DNA of 64,000 nt from Pleodorina starrii (Eukaryota; Chlorophyta; Chlorophyceae; Chlamydomonadales; Volvocaceae): the NCBI GenBank assembly GCA_030267565.1, contig BRXU01000051.1:310001-374000 (forward strand), in the 5' to 3' direction. The notes beneath the pieces were generated by a model that was not told the DNA's origin, did not search any database, and saw nothing but the letters and a program-made list of their open reading frames with translations. Each line of letters starts with the position of its first letter. The stretch's first letter is position 1. Positions 32,332 through 42,380 of the stretch are shown one piece after another. The position numbers and the translations under genes are program-made.

Positions 32332-35300
32332 ATGGCCCCCAAGAAAAGACAGCGATCAATTCCAGTCGTTGCGCAGCAGCAGCAGGCACAGCAGCAAGCG
32401 CCATCCGATGGCGAGGGCGACGGCGACGGCGAGGGCGACGGCGAGGGCGACGGCGACGCAGCGGCGCCGTCTGCTGGCCCAAGAGTGTGGGGAGATGCAG
32501 AGATGGCGGAGGTCCTGCAGAATGCGAACGAAGCGCAGCGTGACGCGACCGCATCAGCCTACTCGACGCAGTTCCGGAAACTGGAGGTGCGCACAGGGAA
32601 AGTGGCCTTGTCCTGTCCTCTCTCGATCCTCACATGCCTCCTCTCTCGATCCTCTCGATCCTCACGTGCCTCCCGCCCCCCTCCCGCCCCCCCACCCCAC
32701 CTATGGGCCCCCGCTATACCCAATACCTCTCCTCCCTCTCCTCCCTCTCCTCCCTCTCCTCCCTCTCCCCCCCTCCCCCCCCTCCTTCCCCTCCTCCCCC
32801 TCCTCCCCGTGTAGAAAATCTGCGAGTCCTACGGAAAGGACCCCTTCCAGCTGTACGGTGAGGAGCTGGCAAAGATGGGCGTGGAGCTCGTCAAGTATCT
32901 AAAAAGCAAACAGGTGTGCGGTTTGGGTACCCCCTGCTATTGGCCCTATTCTGTCCTCTCCCTAAGGCTCCTCCCCGGTGATACCCCTCCGTGCTGCTGG
33001 CAGGCAGCGGCCACCACCATCGGAAACGCCAGCAGCATGATTCGATGGCTCTGTACGCAAAACCGCCTGCGCATGGGGAAGACCGAGGACATCAAGAATG
33101 CTGGTGACCACGAGTTCTTCCGGGTGCAGGTTAAGTCCGCGAGGAAAGCAAAGAAAGGTTCCGGGCCAAGGTGCGTGCTGGCCCCACAACGGCGTGCAGC
33201 CTGACCAGGGATCTCCAGCTTGACCTTCCTATTTTCTGTTCCTTGTGTGTTGTAGGCGGAAAGGTGATCCCCACGCGAACACCGTCAACGATTCGTACAC
33301 CAGCGAGGAGTACGGCAAAATAAGCCGGCTGCTGGGGGGTGGCTTCCTCGCGGCCAAACAGCTTCCACGCTGGACGGTGCTGCAGGTGGCGCTGGCGCAG
33401 CTATTCGTGCACCTCATGCACTTCGGGGCGGGGCGCGGTGACGACACTCGAGTCATGCATATCGCGGACATTGGAAAACCGCGCTTGGTGGACGCCCTGT
33501 CAGGCGCTGTGAAGTGCTACATGCTGCCCATCGTCCTCTTTGGAACCAAGACACAGTCCGTGAGCATGGGCTCTTGGGGTTGGGGCCTCATAACCCGAGC
33601 ATGTCTGTGTATGAATCGCCTGACACCTTTTTGTGTGCTGCAGACCGACCGCCCCAACTACATAGCCCTCATCCGCCACAACAACGTCTTCCAGTGTGCC
33701 GTTCGTGCACTGGCAGAGTCCTTCTTCGTGCGCTTCGTTCTTTGCGGAGAGCCCTTCCCCAATCCCCTCGATGACAAGGACTGGTGAGTCGGTTTGCATG
33801 GCAACCCTAGGTGTATTTGCCTGCTTTTCGCTTACAAAGGCATGCTTCTGTCCTCTAGGCTCGCAAGGCCGCTCCTGCGCGGCTTGGACGATTTCCTGAA
33901 GGGCCTGGACTACAAGGCCATGGCCTCGTGGACGAAGGACATCTTCGAGTACTTGCGCATTGTCATCCGCAAGGTCACGCATGCCTGGCGCGTGGGGGGG
34001 GGCGCAGTTCCTTGAGAGCCAAGGGTGAGCCTGGGTGATAGGGTTTTGCTGGGCCTGGCCATCCTTTGATTGCTTAAAGCGCAACCGTTTCTGCTCATTT
34101 TACTGTTACTCACTTGCTTTGTAGCCAAACTTACCCAAACTTACCTCTTCCCTTTGCTAGCGTGTCTCTCGACGTCATCATGCGCTGGGGCCGCTGGTTG
34201 AGCGGGCTGTCTGTCGTCATGGCGTACCTCACCAATGCGCCGCCGGAGGCGCTGACGGCCATGGCCGGCTACGGCTACAAGCAGGGCGAGGCGCTGGGAA
34301 CTGCATTCTGGTCCAAGCGCTTCATGTTTCAGGTGCCAGAGGAGGTGGAGGAGAGCCTGGTCGTGCACCTCTTCCCTTTCCTGCCCGAGCTCCGGCTCCG
34401 GGCTGCACAGGTGCCCACAACTGGAGGCGAGCGCCGGGTGATGGCACACAGCAGCGCGGAGGTGGTCACGTTCCTGGGCAAGGTCGCCGTGCAAGACAGC
34501 TTCGCCATGATGGTGGAGGAGCCGTCTATTGCGCAGCACAACCCGGTGGTGGCCTGCCTGATGACTCATCCGATGTGGCAGTACCTGGCGATAATGTACC
34601 GGCGATTGGACATGGAGGGCGTAAGTTCCTGGCCAAATGCTGCTGTCGGGGTTGTGTGGCCATACCTGGATTGACTAACCTGTCCAACTGCCTATGACTG
34701 CAGAATCTCGACGCCGCCAAGCCGCTCAACATGATGCAGATGCTCACAGCTATGCAGCAGGAGCAGCGGGCCATGCTCACTGCGGTATACCGTCATGTGT
34801 CGCAGCCCCCGCCCCAACTCCAGACGCCTGGGCCACAGCCCTTCGGGCTGTCGGATCCTTACAGGCTGGCGGGGGCCTCAGCGGCGGCGGCAGGCACAGC
34901 GGCGGCGGACGCGCAGCGCGGGCAGCAGCGGCAGCTCCAGGCGCCTGGGCCAGAGCTCTTCGGGCTGTCGGATCCTTACGGGCTGGCGGGGGCCGCGGCG
35001 GCAGGCACAGCGGCGGCGGATGCGCAGCGCGGGCAGCAGCGGCAGCTCCCGCCGCAACTCCCGGGGTTGAACCTCAGTTCCTTCGGGCTGCCGGATCCTT
35101 TCGGGCTGGCGGGGGCCGCGGAGGCGGCAGGCACAGCGGCGGCGGACGCGCAGCGCGGGCAGCAGCGGCAGCTCCCGCCCCAACTCCAGACGCCTGGGCC
35201 AGAGCCCTTCGGGCTGTCGGATCCTTTCGGGCTGGCGGGGGCCGCGGCGGCGGCGGCAGGCACAGCGGCGGCGGATGCGCAGCGCGGGCAGCAGCGGCAG

Positions 35301-38066
35301 CCCCCGCCCCAACTCCCGGGGTTGAACCTCAGTTCCTTCGGGCTGTCGGATCCTTACAGGCTGGCGGGGGCCTCAGCGGCGGCGGCAGGCACAGCGGCGG
35401 CGGACGCGCAGCGCGGGCAGCAGCGGCAGCTCCCGCCCCAACTCCAGACGCCTGGGCCAGAGCCCCTTGGGCTGTCGGATCCTTACGGGCTGGCGGGGGC
35501 CGCGGCGGCGGCGGCGGGCACAGCGGCGGCGGACGCGCAGCGCTGGCAGCAGCGGCAGCCCCCGCCCCAACTCCCGGGGTTGAACCTCAGTTCCTTCGGG
35601 CTGTCGGATCCTTTCGGGCTGGCGGGGGCCTCAGCGGCGGCGGCAGGCACAGCGGCGGCGGACGCGCAGCGCGGGCAGCAGCGGCAGCTCCCGCCCCAAC
35701 TCCAGACGCCTGGGCCAGAGCCCCTTGGGCTGTCGGATCCTTACGGGCTGGCGGGGGCCGCGGCGGCGGCGGCGGGCACAGCGGCGGCGGATGCGCAGCG
35801 CGGGCAGCAGCGGCAGCCCCCGCCCCAACTCCCGGGGTTGAACCTCAGTTCCTTCGGGCTGTCGGATCCTTTCGGGCTGGCGGGGGCCTCAGCGGCGGCG
35901 GCAGGCACAGCGGAGGCGGACGCGCAGCGCGGGCAGCAGCGGCAGCCCCCGCCCCAACTCCAGGTGCGAGGGCCAGAGCCCTTCGGGCTGTCGGATCCTT
36001 TCGGGCTGGCGGGGGCCGCGGCGGCGGCGGCAGGCACAGCGGCGGCGGATGCGCAGCGCGGGCAGCAGCGGCAGCCCCCGCCCCAACTCCCGGGGTTGAA
36101 CCTCAGTTCCTTCGGGCTGTCGGATCCTTTCGGGCTGGCGGGGGCCTCAGCGGCGGCGGCAGGCACAGCGGCGGCAGGCACAGCGGCGGCGGACGAGCGG
36201 CGCGGGCAGCAGAGGCAGCTCCCGCCCCACCACCCGGGGTTGAGCCTCAGTTCCTTCGGGCTGTCGGATCCTTTCGGGCTGGCGGGGGCCGCGGCGGCGG
36301 CAGGCACAGCGGCGGCGGACGCGCAGCGCGGGCAGCAGCGGCAGCCCCCGCCCCAACTCCAGGTGCGAGGGCCAGAGCCCTTCGGGCTGTCGGATCCTTT
36401 CGGGCTGGCGGGGGCCGCGGCGGCGGCGGCAGGCACAGCGGCGGCGGATGCGCAGCGCGGGCAGCAGCGGCAGCCCCCGCCCCAACTCCCGGGGTTGAAC
36501 CTCAGTTCCTTCGGGCTGTCGGATCCTTACAGGCTGGCGGGGGCCTCAGCGGCGGCGGCAGGCACAGCGGCGGCGGGGGCCTCTTGGTCGGCTGCCACAT
36601 CCCTTCGGGCTGGCGGGGGCCTGGGTGGTGACTGGGGCCCTGGTGGTGCTGGCAATCCCAGTCACCAGAGTTTGCTTCAGTCACCAGCAAGCCGACAGCG
36701 GGCAGCAAGTGCGGCTGTGGCAGCAGAGGTCGCTGCTGCTTGCAGCCAATACGCTGGCACAGTTCCTTGCTTCTCACCACCGGTACCCACCAATGTGCCG
36801 GCCGCCACCAAGGGGGGGACGAAGGGCGGCAAGAAGGGGCCCTCACTTGCTGTGTGGCCGGTTATTGAAGGGCTACATCTGCTGCAAGGACAAAAGCCGT
36901 GGACCAAGGAGCCGGAGACACTGGATGACCTCTTCCACCTCTTCTATACCGGGGTCAAGGTTGGGGACAGGTCCATTGTACCGCCGTGGTCGACACTTTA
37001 CAGCCTGCATGGCGACAAGTGGTACCCGGCCAACGACACCAGCCTGCGGAAGCGGATGGGCGAGCTCAGGCACCTCCACGACACCTGCATCCAGGATACT
37101 GCCAAGCTGCGATCATGCACTGCAAGGGAAGCGGCGGCCTTCTGGACGGGCAAGCAGCGGGAGCACGCGGCACTCACTGCCTCGGGCAAGCTGCAGGCCT
37201 TGAAGGTGTACTGGGAGAACGTTGTCAATCCATTGCGGAAGGACAGCACCAGCTTCGCGGCGTACGTGGCAAAGCAACGTCCAGACACCTTCACCTCGCC
37301 CACCAAGGACATCTTGGAACGGAAAAGGGTAAGTTGACTCTCTACGTGCATTAGAAGATTTCTAGGTTTTTCACCACCATGTTGCAGACGGCGCCCACCA
37401 TCCCGCGGGTCTGTGTGGCGGGCCTGCCAGTAATCTGTGACTTGTTCATCTTGCAAACTTTCACCTCTCTACCCGCAGGGTAGCAAGAACTCTGCTGCAG
37501 CAACGGCGGTTGAAACGGCAGCACCGCCGCCATCGGAGGGGCCATCCGCAGCCATGGAGCTGGTAAGTGATTAAGGGTCAACCCTCCTGACATAGCGAAA
37601 AACCTCTCATCAAGTCCCTGGCTTTGTGCAGGCAGACACCAGGGGGGAGCAGGGCACGGCTGCACTGGAGGGGCGACCTGAGAGCCTGGTGGGTCTTAAC
37701 GGGGGGTCTGACTCTGATCGCTTCTTGACTACCAGCATCCGGTGTACTGCAGCTCTTGTCAGAAGTGGTACGTTTCTTCCGCTATGCATGGGGTGTGGTA
37801 CGTTTGTTCTGCTGGGCAAGGGGTGTGGGATTCGACATGCCTGCTTAAGACTATTCCCTTATTTTTTTGTGTCCCTACAGAAGAAGCCACCGCACTCGGG
37901 GCATCAAATGTTCGTCAGCCACGTAATGAGGACGGCGAGCGTAAAACTTCCGGAGGCGGTGCAGCGCTGGAAGAGCTTGCAACCGGCGGAGCAAGAGGAG
38001 TGGAACCAGAAATGCGCAGCGGCCAAGCAGGCATTCAAGGGTGCTGCAGCCAAGAAAGCGCTTTAG
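32332..38066 (+). CDS. Crypton-like tyrosine recombinase: YR/Ndc10-like core, LSDPFGLAGA repeats, GCR1_C, HMG-box-like tail (11 exons, one frameshift)
   Basis: Exons are 32332-32586, 32815-32913, 33004-33170, 33256-33559, 33644-33783, 33859-34024, 34161-34620, 34704-37328, 37479-37562, 37632-37688 and 37881-38066, about 1,513 codons. Exons 1-3 form an Asp/Gly-rich leader and a helical core-binding domain (SAYSTQFRKLE, SMIRWLCTQNRLRMG). Catalytic elements: Arg in FGAGRGDDTRVMHIADI (33434), HxxR in THAWR (33980-33991) and Tyr in VVMAYLTNAPPEALTAMAGY (34225). RHNNVFQCAVRALAESFFVR and RWGRWLSG match the Ndc10_II/Crypton pattern. Exon 8 holds 14 repeats, then a GCR1_C-like domain (36838-37110). 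Exon 11 (FVSHVMRT...RWKSLQPAEQEEW) is HMG-box-like. Exon 6 is one base too long: nine G at 33994-34002 shift the frame to an early stop before GAQFLESQG. This is a decayed copy, a polymorphism or a homopolymer sequencing error. Confidence 0.8.
32332..38066 (+). mobile_element. Candidate Crypton-class DNA transposon (minimum extent)
   Basis: Tyrosine recombinase plus GCR1_C is the defining gene content of Cryptons, which move through a circular intermediate and lack terminal inverted repeats, so ends cannot be set from one copy. Only the coding span is given. A domesticated, single-copy host gene is the main alternative; spliced introns and a long repeat domain fit either. Confidence 0.5.
34846..36585 (+). 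repeat. Higher-order coding repeat, 14 units of about 129 bp
   Basis: Each unit encodes LSDPFGLAGA (or PYG/PYR variants), an Ala/Gly spacer, and ADAQRGQQRQ. Units alternate between two linkers, PPPQLPGLNLSSFG and LPPQLQTPGPEPFG, making an approximately 258-bp dimer. Because the unit is a multiple of three without stops, other frames also stay open across it. Confidence 0.95.
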
Positions 38067-39939
38067 CAGGGGGCGGGGGCGTTGGAGGTCTGGGCACGGC
38101 TGGCGGGGGTGGCGGATGGTGGGGCCGGGCTTGCGGGGGCGCTGGGGACGGGGGGGGGCGGGGCCGGGAGAGGGCGGGACTGGACGGGGACGGGGGGTGG
38201 CGGGCGGGCCGGGACCGTGACGGGGGGGGCGGCGGGGATTGGATGGTGGAGGGCGGGGGCGCTGGGCAGCAGTGGGGGGTTGACAGCAGTGAGCAAAGCA
38301 GCTTGTGTTGATAGTGATCAAGACTCTGACATGCAGTTGCACACAGCAGACTGTAGGACGTAAGATATTAGAAAGAACGAGGGGCCGGGGTCGGGCTGTG
38401 GCAGGGCTAAGCTGGCAGGGTCGATGGAAGGTGGAGCCGAGCTGGCTGGGGTGCTGGGGGCCCCGTTCACTTAAGTCCTCGTTCAGTGAGCAGCAGTTTG
38501 GTGATGCGGATTGTTGAAGAAATTGTTGACCTTGGGCGTACATGGTGCTGCATGTCCCTAACACGGTCAGGACCCAAGCGAGGGGCTGTTCCTTGTGGGG
38601 GGGAAGGGCTTAGGGTAAGGCGGACAATTGTGCTTACCGGTGGTGTGTATTGGGCATTTGGGTATCTACTCACGATACCTCTGTCCGCTGCCTGACAGAC
38701 TGTCCTGCACACAGTGCTGTGTCTCCGCTGATGACATGTAACATCCGTACGAGCCTTATCACCCATACCTCAGACCGTCACTGTAATCTGCGCTACACGC
38801 CGCTGAAACAATGTTAGCAAGCCTTACTAGCTGCATAGCAAGGGTTTTGCCTAAACAACCGCGCAGTCTGTGCACCCAAGCTCTCAGAATTAAGCGCCTT
38901 GCATAAAAACCCCGAACTCAGGAGGTGGGAAGACCCTAAGGGGGGCGGGGGACACCTCAAGGCTCACTGTGAACCCGCCCGGCCTTTATTCGGTGCGCAC
39001 CGCATACCAACGTATCCGCATGTTCAGACGCATCACCGAGGGGGAGGGGGAGCGAGGGTGCGCTCTCGGGTTGGGGAGAAAACGGGGGACGTGCATCCGC
39101 CGCGTGCCTGCCGGTGGGAGAGACCCTAAGGGGGGCGGGGAGACACCTCAAGGCCCACTGTGAACCCGCCCGGCCTCCATTTGGTAAACACATTTCTATG
39201 CAGCCTGTGTAGTTAACGCACGAACATGAATATATTGCCAAGTCAACTGCCGTAACTGCAAGCCGCCCCTGACTTGCCGAAAGGCCTCTATGACGTGCGA
39301 TTCTCTTACATGTTCATCAACCCTATTCAGCCGTCTCCGGCATAGCACTCAGAGCTCCAGTCTATGCTTTGTCAACGTCCATGTCACTACCAGAGCGAGC
39401 ATCGTGACTCAAATGCAACTTGGGACACGCCAAAGGGTGCATTTCAAATTTGCAAAGTCATTCCGTATGCGAATAATACAATTGACCGTCCAGTGGCGTC
39501 CGTTTGTATTGTTCCCTAGCCTCGACCCTGGCCTGTCCCCGTAGCCGTCGGCCGGCCGTCCCTGTACGGGGAACACCGTGCCTCGTGCTCGCGTCGTACG
39601 TACTTTGTCAGGCAGCAGCGTAGGCATGGACAGCTGAGTACAGGTCGTTGAAATTCAGCCATTTTGTATCCGTCTTCGTGCCGCAGCCCCCTTGGCCCAC
39701 TCATTATTTTGAGGTCACAAATTTCAATAGTTGTTGAAACCGGTGGCAGTTTACGACCTCACGCGCTGGTGGCAGCACTCAAATGTCATCAATTAGATTT
39801 TAGTGACCGCGCGTCGAGAGGCTATGCCACGTGACCACTGTTATGGTGTCTGAAACGCCAGTTGGGCAAGCAGTCAGAAGGAAATTTACGCGGCCTTTTA
39901 GTCTCATATTCCTGACGTCGCTGTAAAATTATTTTAGGA
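38067..39939. other. 3' flank of the recombinase gene, no other gene
   Basis: 38070-38280 is G-rich (GGGGGCG motifs). A TGTAA at 38737-38741 could be a polyadenylation signal, though 670 nt is far. A duplicated block lies at 38927-38995 and 39113-39183. 39500-39940 shows nothing coding. Confidence 0.5.
38927..39183. repeat. Direct duplication of a 70-bp block
   Basis: GACCCTAAGGGGGGCGGGG, ACACCTCAAGG and CACTGTGAACCCGCCCGGCC occur at 38927-38995 and again at 39113-39183. Confidence 0.9.
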
Positions 39940-42380
39940 ATGCCGGTTGGCGAAAGCGATCCATCGGCAGGGCTATCCATCGTCGTGGCAGCGCTAGTGG
40001 GCGTCATCGGTGTTTGCACCATTGCAGCCATCACTCTGGCGGTCGTGCATTTCAAGGAGAGCGCGAACAAGCCATCGCTTCAGGAGCGCCTAAGGCCCGA
40101 CTCGATGTATGGGGTGAGTGGCGATGGTGGTTGGGACACTCGGCTTCAAAGCGCCACCACGCCTCCACGGCGCAACGAACCCCATACCTCGCCAAAGTTC
40201 CAAAGAAGCGGCGCATTTTCGTGGCAGCGGTGCATTCGCTTCCTTCGCGAACCGAACGCTTTTACCACACGCGCCACCGCCGCGGTATCCCGGGTCGGCC
40301 CGGGTCCTGAAAGCTTTGTCCAACGCCCCACCGACATTTCGCTCCATGTCACGGAGAAGCCTTGAGCCTTTAGCGGAGGTCACCCTCACACCCCCAGTTA
40401 CAAACCCTCCCCCGCCGCCGCTACGTGCCTCCCCGCCACCTGCCGTACTCCCAAACCCAATCTCTCCACCCTGCACTCGATTACCCCCCACACATCCGAA
40501 GGGACATATGCGGCCTTCTCACGAGTCACTCATTGCCTCTCCTCTCCTCCTGTCCCCCCAACTCCCCTCCCCCCGACTCCTCGCGACGCGCTTCTGTTGA
40601 CGTCGGCGGCGGTGGTGGTGGTGGTGGTGGTGGTGGCGTCCCCGGATACCTCCTCCCTCAATGTTGTCGTCAGGCCCCGGCCGGCGGCTTTTCCCTGCAC
40701 CGCGTCTCCTCGAACACGAGCCTCAAAAACAGCAGGCGGCCGAATGCCGCCACCGGCGGCGCGGCGGCGGCGGCGCCGCCGGTCGTCCCCACCGCCGGCG
40801 ACTCGAGCCCGCGTGTCGGCAGTGGCGGCAAGCTCCGCCATCGGCCTCAGAGCGGCGTCAGCCTCTCGGCTTCCAACGTCGACATGAACAGCATGCTCGA
40901 TACGCAGGTACGGCGGTGCGCACGATACGTGTGTACGACACCAAAATGTCGGGATGGCTCGGTGCTGTGGGCGGGGATGAGGGACGGGGCGGCCGGGCGG
41001 GCTGGGGGGTGGCCGTCATAATAGAGCACTCGGGGCTGGCTGGCTGGGAGGGCGGGGAGAGAGAGGGAGTGGAGAGGGAGGGCGGGGAGAGGGAGGGCGG
41101 GGAGAGGGAGGGAGGAGAGAGGGAAGGCGGGGAGAGGGAGGGAGGAGAGAGGGAGGGCGGGAACTTAAGTCACTAAGTCAGGGCTGCCGCTCCGGGGAGG
41201 GAGGGAGGGGTGCGGGGCCGCGTTGCGGCGGGAGCCAGACGCCCGAGCGCGCTCCCTGCCGCCCGCACCCTGTGTTGTCCCAAACGGTCTGTCTGTGAAA
41301 ACGGCGGACAAACTCCGGAGCGTCCAGAACCTTCTATCCTGGGCCCATCCATCCATCCATTATCCAGGCGAAGACGTTGAGTTTCCAACACGTCGGGATC
41401 AGATCAGGACTCGATCCGCGGCCCACAACTGCACTGGCGGTGTCTCCCCCCCTTAACGTTTGTCGACGCAGCTCGCGGCGCCTCCGGGCGCCTCCTGGCG
41501 CGGAACGACCCACATCATCAGCATCAGCATCACCAGCATCAGCATTCCGCCCCGCCCCGTCCCGTCCCGCCCTGTCCCGCCCTGCCCCGCCCCGCCCCGC
41601 CCCGCCCCGCCTGAAGCTCCCTGCCGCCGTGCACCTCCCCCGCCCGCCCGCCCGTTCCTCTCCTGGTCCTCATTTTTTCCGTTCATGTTCCGTTCATGTT
41701 CCGTTCGTGTTCCGTACATGCTCCGTTCATGCTCCGTTTCCGTTCATGTTCCGTTCATTTCCTGTCTTCTTCATTTCCTTGCCTTCATCCATACATCCGT
41801 CAGGAGACGATGGACTCGGCCATGGTCCAAGAAATCCTTGGAAGCGTCGACGCTCAGTGAGTGCCGACACACACGTGGCCGTTGGCGACCGTTGACCGTT
41901 GACCTACGCGCGACAGGGGGGTTGGGGAGGGCGCCACACCGACATACGATTCGCGACCCGCGGCCGTACGGCCGCGTGATTGTTCTTCTATGATGCCTGT
42001 ACGGCTGTACGGCTGCAGGGAGGCTGGCAGCTCCCCCTCCCGGCCGGGTTGGGTTGGGTTCTGTTGGGCTGGGTTGGGTTGGGTAGGGTAGCTTCTTCCG
42101 GCACATTTCTGGGCCGTGACCGGCTCCGTAAAATTTGACAGGCAGCAGCAGCCCCGGCAGCAGCAGCAGCAGCAGGAACAGGACCCTCAACCTCTGGTAA
42201 ATCTCCCCGCCCGCCCCGCCCCGCCCCTCCCCTCCCGCCGTGTTGTCGTACTGTTGTACTGTCGTACTGCTCATGCTCCGCAGCCACGTGCGTGAGACTC
42301 AGGTCCTGCTGCATTCCTTCAATTGGAACCTCGAGGAGCTTTTGTACCAGGAGGTCAGCCAGGGCGGCAGGACCGCCTAG
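39940..42380 (+). CDS. Single-pass membrane protein with Ser/Gly-rich cytoplasmic region (about 202 aa, 5 exons, partial model)
   Basis: Exons are 39940-40113, 40674-40907, 41804-41856, 42146-42196 and 42284-42380, all GT-AG and frame-consistent. ATG 39940 is followed by MPVGESDPSAG and one transmembrane helix, LSIVVAALVGVIGVCTIAAI, then a basic juxtamembrane HFKESANKPSLQERLRP. Exon 2 is Ser/Gly/Ala-rich (GGFSLHRVSSNTSLKNSRRP). Exon 3 reads ETMDSAMVQEILGSVDA. The last exons carry RETQVLLHSFNWNLEELLYQ, faintly UBA-like. An AG two bases before the ATG (ATTTTAG|GA) allows this to be an internal exon of a longer receptor-like protein whose ectodomain I cannot find. An alternative exon 4 acceptor at 42141 would give a Gln-rich stretch and an earlier stop. 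Function unknown. Confidence 0.45.
41052..41160. repeat. GGAGAGGGAGGGC minisatellite in an intron
   Basis: About eight GAGAGGGAGGGCGGG-type units between exons 2 and 3 of the membrane-protein gene. Confidence 0.9.

Noticed and set aside
34694..36631. 645-codon open frame (GGGRHSGGGRAARAAAAAP) over the recombinase repeat
   Set aside because: It is the wrong frame of a repeat whose unit is a multiple of three; it does not connect to the flanking exons, unlike the LSDPFGLAGA frame.
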